A stretch of 35,483 nucleotides of DNA, taken from positions 1 to 35,483 of the forward strand of contig NZ_RHHP01000050.1 of the NCBI RefSeq assembly GCF_003710815.1, read 5' to 3'. Below the pieces are notes generated by a model. The model did not search any database. It was not told the origin of the DNA and was given only the letters and a program-made list of their open reading frames with translations. Source of the DNA: Brevibacillus centrosporus (lineage in GTDB: Bacteria; Bacillota; Bacilli; Brevibacillales; Brevibacillaceae). Within the stretch, counting starts at the first letter, position 1. Each line of letters starts with the position of its first letter. Of this stretch, positions 8,635 through 16,643 are shown one piece after another. The position numbers and the translations under genes were made by a program.

Positions 8635-8680
8635 GAGATTCCCCCTAGCTTGGGATTTTCCGTCCCGTTTGTTTGCTTCT

Positions 8681-8710
8681 ATTGTAACGAAAGCTCCCTA
8701 GCCGCGACAA
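8681..8710 (-). promoter_or_regulatory. candidate hprK promoter
   Basis: On the minus strand, -35 TTGTCG (8705-8710) and -10 TACAAT (8681-8686) are 18 nt apart, about 45 nt before the hprK start. The -10 matches the consensus at 5 of 6 positions. Confidence 0.5.
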
Positions 8711-8752
8711 CCTTTGACCCCCGCCCTCTTATCGGCATAAATTGTCGTATCA

Positions 8753-8781
8753 TTTACATTTTTCTCGTTATTTTTTAAGAT
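8753..8781 (+). promoter_or_regulatory. candidate promoter of the agr-like operon
   Basis: -35 TTTACA (8753-8758) and -10 TAAGAT (8776-8781) are separated by exactly 17 nt, about 90 nt before the kinase start. A second candidate is TTGGTA (8792-8797), 17 nt, TACAGT (8815-8820). The word ACAGTTAAT at 8816-8824 resembles one half-site of the LytTR/AgrA consensus, but no partner half-site is visible at the usual spacing. Confidence 0.5.
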
Positions 8782-8871
8782 AGAAAATGTATTGGTAGCA
8801 GGCACTACATAGGTTACAGTTAATTTGACATCATTCGCGCTCCGAATTTCGGACTGAGGGGAGGCAAAACT

Positions 8872-9810
8872 TTGGATTTCATACTTCGATTTATACTTGT
8901 AGACATACCAGAAGCCTTCTTGCTGCTCACGATCGCTTTGGCATTATTCAATCACTCGGTCTTTGAAAAATGGAAAGCAGCTTTGTCGTTTGCCATCATC
9001 GTTTCGATTCCAGGGGAACTTCTCTCTTATCTAGAGGTTTCTTATCAACCAAAGGTATTGCTCATGTATTTGGTTTACGTTCTTTTTTTCTTGTTTCTTT
9101 ATCGTTACAACATATTGAAATCAGTGTTTATGGGTATGGCTGCTATTTGCGCTATGATCCTGTCAGAATCGTTGGTCATTATGATTTACAACAGTCAGCA
9201 AATCTATTTTGAACAAATGCTCTCGACAACGATACAAACGATCACAATCCGATCGTTCTATCTAGGAAATTTCGCTCTGCTAGCCCTTTGTTTGCGGATC
9301 TCCAAATTCGACATTACACGTTTATTGCCGCAAAATCGATACAATCGTTATCTCTTTTTGCTAGTCCTAGTCGGCAGTATTGAATTTCTTTTGATTCTGT
9401 TTTTGAACACGTCCTTTATTTTGCGTGATAACAATACTAGCTCTATGATCATGTATTCGCTCAAGTCCCAAATGATCATCCAAATCTTGATTTTGGCCCT
9501 TTTTATTATCATCGTAATCTTGTTCCGCATTTATCTGAACCTAACGATCAATCGTGTAGAAGAAGAAACGGGCACCCCCTATTTAAGCAGTATCCATGAT
9601 TTGATGACAGCCATTCGGTCCATCAAGCATGATTGTTTAAACCATTACACGGCTATTAATGGCTTTCTTAAGAAGGGATACGTGGATTTGGCGAAAGAGT
9701 ATGTAGAACAGCTGCTACAAGAAACTGTGTCTGGCGAAAAGAAAATGGATACAAGCTCGCAAGCATTGGAGAACATCAAGAATCCGGCGGTCTCTTCCCT
9801 ATTGCAGTCT
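8872..9810 (+). pseudogene. AgrC-like sensor histidine kinase, 5' part, interrupted by an IS110 element
   Basis: First 313 codons of a quorum-sensing-type histidine kinase. About 220 residues are strongly hydrophobic with several membrane segments, as in AgrC. A linker and the phosphoacceptor region follow: IRSIKHDCLNHYTAINGFL, with His253. The frame ends with NPAVSSLLQS at the IS boundary; 4 extra IS-derived codons follow before a stop at 9822. The TTG start is supported by GGGGAGG about 6 nt upstream. The ATP-binding half is at 11318-11761 in a compatible frame; removing 9811-11317 would restore a 460-aa kinase. As it stands, no ATPase domain is attached, so kinase function should be lost. 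Confidence 0.88.
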
Positions 9811-9865
9811 AATCACCCATGATCTGATCGATCACAACCATTGATTAAAATGAATTCAGGCAGCC

Positions 9866-10010
9866 GTAAACTAAGGATACGTAGGTCTTAGGTCGAAAGT
9901 TTTTTGGTGGTTTTTCAACCCCGAAGTCTAATCTGAACCTATTGCACTTCGAGCACCGCCGAATGTTGCCATTGAGCACGTGTATAAAACTACACCGCTT
10001 AAAGTGCATG
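9866..10010 (+). ncRNA. candidate IS110 bridge RNA in the non-coding left end
   Basis: IS110-group elements encode a structured bridge RNA in their non-coding end, which pairs with target and donor DNA. Three successive stem-loops are visible here. The first is CTAAG/CTTAG (9871-9875 with 9887-9891). The second is GGTGGT/ACCGCC (9906-9911 with 9955-9960, one G-U) closing CGAAGT/ACTTCG (9922-9927 with 9946-9951) around an 18-nt loop CTAATCTGAACCTATTGC. The third is GCAC/GTGC (9976-9979 with 10004-10007) closing GTGTA/TACAC (9980-9984 with 9991-9995). The middle hairpin shares CCTATTGCA with the left flank of the insertion site and AGTCTAATC with the flank-IS junction. Exact ends and guide assignment are inferred. 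Confidence 0.55.
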
Positions 10011-10044
10011 ACTTACGTATACTTTAGTAAAGAAGGGACTTACC

Positions 10045-11274
10045 ATGGATGCCATTTTGGAACGTTGTGCCGGATTGGACGTACATCAGGAAACCATTGT
10101 AGCTTGTATGATGTATGGACCGTTGGATAAAAGGGCCAAAAAGGAAATTCGGACATTCGGTACAACAACAAAGGAACTTCTTCAACTGCAAGACTGGCTG
10201 ACAGAATACAACTGCTCGGATGTCGCTATGGAAAGTACAGGAGTCTACTGGAAGCCGATATGGAATATCCTCGAGGGTTCTTTTCATCTTTGGCTTGCCA
10301 ATCCTCAGCGCATCAAAAACGTTCCCGGTCGTAAGACAGACATGAAGGATGCCGTTTGGATTGCCCAGTTACTTCGTTGTGGATTAATAGAAGCTAGCTT
10401 CGTTCCACCAGAAGACATTCGGGATCTACGAGATCTTACTCGGTATCGACGTAAATTGTTGGGCGACGCCACCGCAGAGAAAAATCGGGTTCATCGCATC
10501 CTTCAGGATGCGAATATTAAGCTAACTACGTACGTTTCCGATGTTTTTGGTATATCTGGACGAGCCCTGCTCGACTCCCTCGTCAACGGAGAAGTACTTG
10601 ATCCTCAGCAAGTTGAACAAATGGTAAAGACTAGTTTAAAAAAGAAAGTCCCCCAATTGATCGAAGCACTGAATGGTCGTATACGACTCCATCATCGCAA
10701 GATGATACAAAAACATCTCAATCACCTCGCATACTTGGAGAAAGAAATCGAAGTATTAGAGTCAGATATCGCACAACTTCTTTCTCCCTACCAAGAGGCT
10801 GTCGATCTATTAGTAACCATTCCCGGCATTCAAAAAGATGCAGCGGCGGGCATCCTTGCTGAAATCGGTTGCGATATGTCAATGTTTCCTTCGGAAGGGC
10901 ATTTAGCTTCATGGGCAGGAGTGAGTCCTGGAAATAACGAAAGTGCGGGCAAAAAGAAAAGTACCCGCACACGAAGTGGGAACAAGGGACTGAAGTCCAT
11001 TCTTTGCCAAGCAGCGTGGGCCGCAGCAAAAGCAAAAGGCTCGCGACTCTCTTCCTTTTACCATCGCTTAGTCAAACGACGAGGCCCTAAGAAAGCCAAC
11101 ATGGCTGTATCCCATTTACTTTTAAGGATCATTTATCAAATGCTACTCCGTAACGAACCTTACAGTGAGTTGGGTTGGGATTACCTTCCGCAGAAAGAAA
11201 AGAGTGTGGACTACTGGGTTCAACGCATCAAAAATTTAGGTTATAGCGTGAGTCTTCAAATCGAAACTGCTTAA
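10045..11274 (+). CDS. IS110-family transposase (DEDD recombinase)
   Basis: Recombinase of 409 aa. The N-terminal RuvC-like DEDD domain shows D12 (GLDVHQETIVA), E63 (AMESTGVYWKP) and D99/D102 (KTDMKDAVW). A coiled-coil-rich middle follows. The C-terminal Transposase_20 domain includes TIPGIQKDAAAGILAEIG and HLASWAGVSPG, with S289 the likely catalytic serine, then the basic SGNKGLKSIL segment. All catalytic positions are present and the frame is intact, so it may be active. The ATG is preceded by AAGGGA. Known IS110 enzymes act as RNA-guided recombinases through a bridge RNA. Confidence 0.95.
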   Translation: MDAILERCAGLDVHQETIVACMMYGPLDKRAKKEIRTFGTTTKELLQLQDWLTEYNCSDVAMESTGVYWKPIWNILEGSFHLWLANPQRIKNVPGRKTDMKDAVWIAQLLRCGLIEASFVPPEDIRDLRDLTRYRRKLLGDATAEKNRVHRILQDANIKLTTYVSDVFGISGRALLDSLVNGEVLDPQQVEQMVKTSLKKKVPQLIEALNGRIRLHHRKMIQKHLNHLAYLEKEIEVLESDIAQLLSPYQEAVDLLVTIPGIQKDAAAGILAEIGCDMSMFPSEGHLASWAGVSPGNNESAGKKKSTRTRSGNKGLKSILCQAAWAAAKAKGSRLSSFYHRLVKRRGPKKANMAVSHLLLRIIYQMLLRNEPYSELGWDYLPQKEKSVDYWVQRIKNLGYSVSLQIETA

Positions 11275-11298
11275 AAAATGCCTAGCGATTCGATTTTT

Positions 11299-11322
11299 CT
11301 CTCGAAATAGGAGAGCTTTTTT
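11299..11322 (+). terminator. hairpin with T-run at the right IS110 boundary
   Basis: CTCTC (11299-11303) pairs with GAGAG (11311-11315) around GAAATAG, followed by CTTTTTT. The stem belongs to the IS right end and the T-run comes mostly from the host kinase gene. In this insertion the combination looks like a short intrinsic terminator for the transposase transcript. It could also reduce transcription into agrB. The stem is only 5 bp, so strength is doubtful. Confidence 0.4.
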
Positions 11323-11761
11323 GCTGTGCCAATTTCCGGATATTCATTTTCGTATAAAAATGGAGGTATGTTACGCCGAACGCATCTCTCTTTCGATGAA
11401 CATCACAACAGTGAATCAATTCTCGCAAATCAAGACGTACGACCTCATCAAGGTATTGGGAAATCTCTTTGATAACGCCATTCGAGCAACCTCTTACGAA
11501 TTGGAGGAGAATCGTTTTATCCGTGTAGAATGGGGCCACTCAGAAAATGAGCAATACCTGATGATTGAAAATAGCGGGCCTACCATTCCCAAGGACAAGC
11601 TTTCTGCTATCTTCCAATCAGGCTATTCCACCAAAAAAGACGGGGATGGCGGACTCGGCCTCGTTATCGTCAAAACTGTTACCGATCGTTACGGCGGCAA
11701 AATCCATGTGCGCTCAGAGGATGGCGTCACCCGTTTTCGAATTTCCTTTCTAGCTCGATAG
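11318..11761 (+). pseudogene. AgrC-like sensor histidine kinase, 3' part (ATPase domain) after the IS110 element
   Basis: C-terminal 147 residues of the interrupted kinase. It contains the GHKL ATP-binding motifs: N box VLGNLFDNAIRAT, a G1-like IENSGPTIP, and the G2 region GDGGLGLVIVKTV. The order and spacing follow AgrC-type kinases of the HPK10 group. A TTG at 11321 could start a separate polypeptide, but no convincing ribosome binding site precedes it, and without the His253 half it could not autophosphorylate. It ends 28 nt before agrB. Confidence 0.87.
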
Positions 11762-11789
11762 TTGATGAGATATATAGGGAGGCCAAAGC

Positions 11790-12389
11790 ATGACAGGGAT
11801 GGAAAAAGTATCGATGCGTCTCGCACAGCGTTTAAAAACAGAGGAAATGCCCTATTCCGTTGGCACGCTTGCTCATGGTATTGAAATTTTCCTTTTCAAT
11901 CTCGTCGGTCTAGTTGCCATATGCTTGGGCTCCTTTTTTCTCAATCTATTCAAAGAGGTTATTTTTTTCTTTGCTTTCTTTTACTTTTTCCGAACGATCA
12001 CAGGCGGTGTGCATTTGCGCAGCCCATGGACCTGCCTTCTTGCCACGCTGGTGCTCATGCTGGCAGGAGGCTTCCTTATTAAGCATTTCCCCCTCTTGTC
12101 AGCACCGTACGCCCAGTTGTTTATTCTTGCCGTCTCGGGGCTTTCGTTCGGGGTCAACTATCGACACGCACCTGCTGCCCATACCTATGCACCAGATAAA
12201 CCTGCCATCCAGCGAAGAAATAGACTTATGATCCTAATAATGATTCTAATAGGTTGCACAATTTCGATCATTTTGGTAGGATATACCTATCAGCTCTCCA
12301 TGACCTACACATTTGCGATTCTCTTGCAATCTGTTCTTCTCATGCCGAGTTCATTCCGACTACTTGCACGTTTGGAAAAAACAATTTGA
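11790..12389 (+). CDS. agrB: AgrB-like autoinducer-processing membrane endopeptidase
   Basis: Accessory gene regulator B family (199 aa). In characterised systems this integral membrane cysteine protease cleaves the AgrD C-terminus and forms the thiolactone peptide. The catalytic pair is visible in RTITGGVHLRSPWTCLL: His75 and Cys82, with the 7-residue spacing of S. aureus H77/C84. Several membrane segments span about residues 30-125 and 145-190. The ATG has a good ribosome binding site (AGGGAGG). It lies downstream of the broken kinase and 14 nt before the AgrD-like gene. The protein itself appears intact. Confidence 0.92.
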   Translation: MTGMEKVSMRLAQRLKTEEMPYSVGTLAHGIEIFLFNLVGLVAICLGSFFLNLFKEVIFFFAFFYFFRTITGGVHLRSPWTCLLATLVLMLAGGFLIKHFPLLSAPYAQLFILAVSGLSFGVNYRHAPAAHTYAPDKPAIQRRNRLMILIMILIGCTISIILVGYTYQLSMTYTFAILLQSVLLMPSSFRLLARLEKTI

Positions 12390-12403
12390 GAGGGTGATTG
12401 TCA

Positions 12404-12547
12404 GTGAAAAAATTTCAGGTGATTCTTGGTAGTTTTTTTGCTCTATTATCATCATTAAACTTGATTGGTGTGCTAAAGGTTGGGGTTCTCTACGAGCCTA
12501 TTCCGCCTCATCTACGAGAAGAGAACACCCAAGCTAACGACAAATAG
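12404..12547 (+). CDS. AgrD-like signalling peptide precursor (47 aa), no ring Cys/Ser
   Basis: Small ORF starting GTG with GAGGGTG upstream, in the position expected of agrD. The 47-residue peptide has a basic start (MKKFQ), a hydrophobic helix-like stretch (residues 6-24) and an acidic, proline-containing C-terminal part, EPIPPHLREE (31-40). That part resembles the conserved AgrD recognition region (EVPKEL type). Between them is LKVGVLY. No Cys occurs anywhere, and the only serines (10, 16, 17) lie within the hydrophobic part, so the usual thiolactone or lactone cannot form at the standard place. It may be a degenerate precursor or a non-canonical substrate of the adjacent AgrB. Confidence 0.75.
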   Translation: MKKFQVILGSFFALLSSLNLIGVLKVGVLYEPIPPHLREENTQANDK

Positions 12548-12571
12548 TTACGGCAGCTGGTTACATAAGAT

Positions 12572-12610
12572 AACCCGTGTCCACTCTACGCGAGAGACAC
12601 GGGTTTTTTG
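12572..12610 (+). terminator. intrinsic terminator of the agr-like operon
   Basis: AACCCGTGTC (12572-12581) pairs with GACACGGGTT (12596-12605), a perfect 10-bp stem, followed by TTTTG. It lies 24 nt after the AgrD-like stop codon. It may also help end the convergent yvlD transcript, but the T-run on that side is poor. Confidence 0.9.
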
Positions 12611-12624
12611 TTTGTTTCCGCCAG

Positions 12625-12987
12625 CTACTTCTTCGTTTTGCTGACTACCCAATCAATCAGCCACCCAAACACACTCATGAGTGCAGCCGCAATGATGACA
12701 ATACCGATATTGTCAGGCCATGGCCCTACTTCGAAACCATTGATGAAGTAAGCCGTCAACGAAAACGTCAACGCATTGATCACAAACCAGAAAAGACCCA
12801 GTGTCAAGATCGTGAGTGGCATGGTGAAAAAAGTCAGGATCGGGCGAATAATCGAGTTGACGATACCCAAAATCAATGCAGCCAAGACTGCAACCCCGTA
12901 GCTGTTAATTTGGATGGATTGAAACCAGTTGCCAATCAAAAGCAGGGCGCCTCCGTTCAAAAGCAGCTTGATAACCCAACGAAACAT
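12625..12987 (-). CDS. yvlD: Phage holin 4 superfamily (YvlD-like) membrane protein
   Basis: Small membrane protein (120 aa) of the PF04020/YvlD type, function unknown. It shows four hydrophobic segments over about residues 3-22, 28-47, 53-80 and 90-110, and the family-typical GIVNSIIRPILTFFTMPLTILTLGLFWFVINAL region. The start at 12987 (MFRWVIKLLL) is chosen because GGGGAAGGGGAGC precedes it; the frame is open 26 codons further but that extension is hydrophilic and unlike the family. In B. subtilis yvlD lies beside uvrA, so synteny supports the name. The holin label does not imply a prophage. Confidence 0.85.
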   Translation of the reverse strand: MFRWVIKLLLNGGALLLIGNWFQSIQINSYGVAVLAALILGIVNSIIRPILTFFTMPLTILTLGLFWFVINALTFSLTAYFINGFEVGPWPDNIGIVIIAAALMSVFGWLIDWVVSKTKK

Positions 12988-13027
12988 GCTCAGCTCCCCT
13001 TCCCCGTCAAATTTTGTTCTGTTTGTA

Positions 13028-13657
13028 TTATCGGTTGCCTTGCACTTCTTCTTTCCACTGTTCAAAAAACATCGTCATAAATCGGTGCCTCTCCAAGGCG
13101 ATATCCCGTGCCGTTTGCGTAAACAGCCTGTCTTTGATGCGCTGAAGCTTCCACTCATACTCTTTTAAAGGGGTATGCTGTTCCTCTTGGTCCGATTGAA
13201 TCACTTGACCCAATACGCCTGAGTAGGCAAAAGCACGCGCTACTCCAATGGCCCCGATGGAATCGAGCTTGTCTGCGTCAAACAAGACCTTCTCTTCAAT
13301 CGTAACAGGTGGACGGTCCTTGCGAAAGCGATGCGCGAGAATGACAGCCTGCACACGCGTGATAATGCTGTCAGAGAGCCCTTCTTCACGCAAAAGGACT
13401 TCTGCTGACCGGGCACTGATTTGCGCATGACACTCCCCTGTCCGTCGCTCCTCCGCCCGTCCGACGTCGTGCAGGAGCGCCCCCAAGCCGAGAATCATCA
13501 GATCCGCGCCTTCTTCTCTTCCGATGCGCTCACACATCGCCATTACCCGAAGATTGTGCTGCCAGTCGTGAGCAGGGTCCTGTCCGTCAAAGTGACTTCG
13601 TGCTGCTTCGACTAATCCTTGTGGCAAACGATCCAAACAAGCCTTGCGATAATCCAT
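13028..13657 (-). CDS. HD-domain phosphohydrolase (YpgQ/YedJ-like)
   Basis: Protein of 209 aa with the metal-binding HD signature: HDWQHNLRV, then LLHDVGRAEER, a downstream His in AVILAHRF and a late Asp in FDADKLDSIG. This pattern fits the YedJ/YpgQ group of HD hydrolases, some of which hydrolyse nucleoside triphosphates; the substrate here is not established. Start 13657 (MDYRKACLDRL) has AAGGGAGCAGCAA upstream; the longer open frame runs back into the uvrA terminator and uvrA itself and is not real. It lies between yvlD and uvrA on the same strand. Confidence 0.85.
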   Translation of the reverse strand: MDYRKACLDRLPQGLVEAARSHFDGQDPAHDWQHNLRVMAMCERIGREEGADLMILGLGALLHDVGRAEERRTGECHAQISARSAEVLLREEGLSDSIITRVQAVILAHRFRKDRPPVTIEEKVLFDADKLDSIGAIGVARAFAYSGVLGQVIQSDQEEQHTPLKEYEWKLQRIKDRLFTQTARDIALERHRFMTMFFEQWKEEVQGNR

Positions 13658-13706
13658 TTGCTGCTCCCTTCCGCGAAGCCCAGAGAAGCTCATCATTCCC
13701 TGACAG

Positions 13707-13742
13707 AAAAAGGGGCGGTCCCAGTCACTCGAGTTCGCCCCT
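13707..13742 (-). terminator. intrinsic terminator of uvrBA
   Basis: AGGGGCG (13711-13717) pairs with CGCCCCT (13736-13742). On the minus strand the stem is followed by TTTTTCTG. It lies about 20 nt after the uvrA stop codon. Confidence 0.88.
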
Positions 13743-13760
13743 CTTTCTCTTCTTATTATT

Positions 13761-16628
13761 TTATTTGGAGACCAATTGTTCCATTCTTGCCGCTGTTCGG
13801 GAACGGTCTCTCTCGAGGATCGGTCGCAGATACTTTCCGGTGTACGAGCCTGCAAGCTCGGATACCTCTTCAGGTGTACCCGTACCGACGATTTCTCCAC
13901 CACGGGTACCGCCCTCTGGTCCCAGGTCAATGATATAATCGACCGTTTTGATGACATCGAGATTGTGTTCAATCACGAGCACCGTATCCCCGTTCTCCAC
14001 GAGTCGCTGCAGGACCTTCAACAGCCGGTCAATATCATCCGTATGCAAACCTGTCGTCGGCTCATCGAGAATGTACATCGTGCGTCCTGTGCTGCGGCGA
14101 TAGAGCTCAGAAGCCAGCTTGACGCGCTGTGCCTCCCCACCGGATAGGGTAGTCGCCGGCTGCCCCAGCTTCATGTACCCCAAGCCTACATCCACGATGG
14201 TTTGCAGCTTGCGCTCGATTTTCGGCAGATTGCGGAAAAACTCCACAGCATCCTCAATCGTCATTTCCAGCACGTCAGCGATGCTCTTGCCTTTGTATTT
14301 CACATCGAGTGTTTCCCGGTTATACCGCTTACCGTGACATACCTCGCATGGTACGTACACATCAGGCAAAAAGTGCATCTCGATCTTGATGATCCCGTCC
14401 CCGCTGCACGCTTCGCAGCGCCCGCCTTTGACGTTGAAGCTGAAGCGGCCCTTTTTGTAGCCGCGCACCTTCGCCTCATTGGTAGAAGCAAACAGATCGC
14501 GTATATCGTCGAATACACCTGTGTACGTAGCCGGGTTGGAACGAGGGGTACGGCCGATCGGCGACTGATCGATATCGACTACTTTGTCCAGATGCTCCAG
14601 TCCGGCGATGCGCCGATGCTCCCCTGGCTTGACCTTGGCCCCGTTCAGATCACGTGCCAGTGTCTTTTGCAAAATCTCGTTGATCAGCGTACTTTTTCCA
14701 GATCCAGAGACTCCTGTTACGGCTACGAACATCCCCAGCGGAATCTTCGCATTGACACCCTTGAGGTTGTTTTCTTTGGCTCCCTCGATCTTGATCCATT
14801 TGTCAGAAGGCTTGCGGCGCTCCATCGGCACCGGGATAAACTTGCGTCCGCTCAAATAAGCGCCCGTAAGTGAATCGGGATTCTTCATCACTTCATCGGG
14901 AGTGCCTGCCGCGATCACCTGACCGCCGTGAATTCCCGCTCCTGGACCGATATCGATGATGTAGTCACAAGCCATCATTGTATCTTCGTCATGCTCCACA
15001 ACGATCAGCGTATTGCCCAGCTTGGTCATATGCTCCAGCGTTTTGATCAGTCGCGCATTATCCCGCTGGTGCAAGCCAATACTCGGTTCGTCCAAAATAT
15101 AGAGAACTCCCATTAAACTGGAGCCAATCTGCGTCGCCAAACGAATCCGCTGCGCTTCCCCACCTGAAAGGGTTCCGGCTGCCCGACTTAAGGTCAAATA
15201 ATCCAGACCGACATCGATCAGGAAGTTGAGACGCGCCTTGATCTCTTTCACGATCAGGTTGGCAATCTTCGTTTCTCTTTCGCTCAACTCCAGGCCATCC
15301 ACAAATTGATGGGCATCCATGATCGACAGAGTCGTCAGCTCCGAAATGCTCCGTTCCCCGACTTTTACCGCGAGGCTTTCCTGGCGCAAACGCTGTCCTT
15401 TGCAGACTGGACATGGCTTTTGGCTCATAAAGCCTTCAATTTGCTCGCGGATGTAATCCGAGCTGGTTTCCAGATGGCGGCGCTGCAGATTGGGGATGAC
15501 CCCTTCATAAGGTACGACTGCTTCACGCACTTGACCAAATTCGTTTTCATAGCGGAATTCAATCTTTTCTCCCATACTGCCGTACATCAAAATCTGTCTC
15601 TGCTCAGCTGGCAGCTCTTCATAGGGCAGGTCCATGCGAATGCCGAAGTGACGGCAAGCCGACTCCAGCAATTGCTGATAGTACGTGGAGGACTTCGGCT
15701 CCCACGCCCCGATCGCGCCGTCATGCAGGGTCTTGGTCGCATCTGGAACGACCATGTCCGGGTCCACCTCCAGCTTCACACCCAAACCGTCACACTCCGA
15801 GCATGCGCCGAACGGACTGTTAAACGAGAAGATGCGCGGCTCGAGATCCCCGATGGAAAAACCGCAGACCGGGCAAGCGTGCTTTTCACTGAAAAGCAGT
15901 TCCTCCTGCTCCATTACGTCGACGATGACTTTGCCATCCGCCAGGCGCAATGCCGTTTCCAGCGAGTCCGCCAGCCGGGACTGCACATCAGGTTTGACGA
16001 CGATCCTATCCACTACTACTTCGATGTTGTGTTTTTTATTTTTTTCCAGCTTAATATCTTCCGAAAGATCGCGAATCTCTCCATTTACGCGCACGCGAAC
16101 AAAACCTTGCTTGCGGATGTCTTCCAGAAGCTTTACGTGCTCGCCTTTTCTCCCTTGCACCATAGGGGCCAGGATTTGCATGCGCGTACGCTCCGGATAT
16201 TCCATCACGCGATCCACCATCTGCTCGACGGTTTGGGACTGAATCTCGATACCGTGATCCGGACAGACAGCTCTCCCCACACGGGCATACAGAAGACGCA
16301 GGTAGTCGTAAATCTCCGTAACCGTTCCTACTGTGGAACGCGGGTTGCGGCTGGTCGTTTTCTGGTCGATGGAAATCGCTGGCGAGAGACCCTCGATCGA
16401 GTCGACATCCGGCTTGTCCATCTGCCCGAGAAATTGACGGGCATAGGCAGAGAGGGACTCCACGTAGCGGCGTTGACCCTCCGCATAAATCGTATCAAAG
16501 GCAAGAGAAGACTTCCCCGAGCCGGACAAACCCGTCAATACAACGAATTTATCCCTCGGGATCACCACATCAATATTTTTCAGGTTATGGGCACGTGCAC
16601 CCTTTACCACAATATGTTCCAATGGCAT
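13761..16628 (-). CDS. uvrA: Excinuclease ABC subunit A
   Basis: UvrA (955 aa), the damage-recognition ATPase of nucleotide excision repair, which loads UvrB at lesions. Both ABC modules are complete: the first Walker A GLSGSGKSSLAFDTIYAEGQ, signature TLSGGEAQRIRLATQIGS with Walker B LYILDEPSIGLHQRD; the second Walker A GVSGSGKSTLINEIL, signature TLSGGEAQRVKLASEL with MYILDEPTTGLH. Zinc-binding CxxC pairs are visible (CPVCGF...CSEC, CPVCKG, CEACSGDG...CEVCHG). It follows uvrB by 15 nt with GGAGAG before the ATG. Expression should follow the SOS-controlled uvrB promoter. Confidence 0.99.
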   Translation of the reverse strand: MPLEHIVVKGARAHNLKNIDVVIPRDKFVVLTGLSGSGKSSLAFDTIYAEGQRRYVESLSAYARQFLGQMDKPDVDSIEGLSPAISIDQKTTSRNPRSTVGTVTEIYDYLRLLYARVGRAVCPDHGIEIQSQTVEQMVDRVMEYPERTRMQILAPMVQGRKGEHVKLLEDIRKQGFVRVRVNGEIRDLSEDIKLEKNKKHNIEVVVDRIVVKPDVQSRLADSLETALRLADGKVIVDVMEQEELLFSEKHACPVCGFSIGDLEPRIFSFNSPFGACSECDGLGVKLEVDPDMVVPDATKTLHDGAIGAWEPKSSTYYQQLLESACRHFGIRMDLPYEELPAEQRQILMYGSMGEKIEFRYENEFGQVREAVVPYEGVIPNLQRRHLETSSDYIREQIEGFMSQKPCPVCKGQRLRQESLAVKVGERSISELTTLSIMDAHQFVDGLELSERETKIANLIVKEIKARLNFLIDVGLDYLTLSRAAGTLSGGEAQRIRLATQIGSSLMGVLYILDEPSIGLHQRDNARLIKTLEHMTKLGNTLIVVEHDEDTMMACDYIIDIGPGAGIHGGQVIAAGTPDEVMKNPDSLTGAYLSGRKFIPVPMERRKPSDKWIKIEGAKENNLKGVNAKIPLGMFVAVTGVSGSGKSTLINEILQKTLARDLNGAKVKPGEHRRIAGLEHLDKVVDIDQSPIGRTPRSNPATYTGVFDDIRDLFASTNEAKVRGYKKGRFSFNVKGGRCEACSGDGIIKIEMHFLPDVYVPCEVCHGKRYNRETLDVKYKGKSIADVLEMTIEDAVEFFRNLPKIERKLQTIVDVGLGYMKLGQPATTLSGGEAQRVKLASELYRRSTGRTMYILDEPTTGLHTDDIDRLLKVLQRLVENGDTVLVIEHNLDVIKTVDYIIDLGPEGGTRGGEIVGTGTPEEVSELAGSYTGKYLRPILERDRSRTAARMEQLVSK

Positions 16629-16643
16629 GAAAAAAATCTCTCC

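Larger units (their letters stand above)
9811..11317 (+). mobile_element. IS110-family insertion sequence (1507 bp) inserted in an agrC-like gene
   Basis: The element carries one IS110-type transposase, a long non-coding left end (234 nt) and a short right end (43 nt). Boundaries come from the target gene: joining 9810 to 11318 restores the kinase frame. The restored stretch also aligns without a gap to the linker before the N box in AgrC-type kinases. A CT dinucleotide occurs at 9809-9810 and again at 11316-11317, consistent with the short core shared by IS110 target and donor sites. No terminal inverted repeats are evident, and no longer target duplication exists, as expected for the IS110 group. 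Boundaries could shift by a few bases. Confidence 0.85.

Noticed and set aside
9811..11317. Terminal inverted repeats that would make the element an IS1111-type
   Set aside because: No convincing inverted pair at the two ends; the long non-coding end precedes the transposase, as in the IS110 group.
12625..12987. Prophage lysis cassette suggested by the holin-like label
   Set aside because: No endolysin, tail or other phage genes are nearby; the YvlD family is chromosomal and the synteny with uvrA is normal.
13658..13972. N-terminal extension of the HD phosphohydrolase
   Set aside because: The extended frame runs through the uvrA terminator and into uvrA; the start at 13657 has a clear ribosome binding site.
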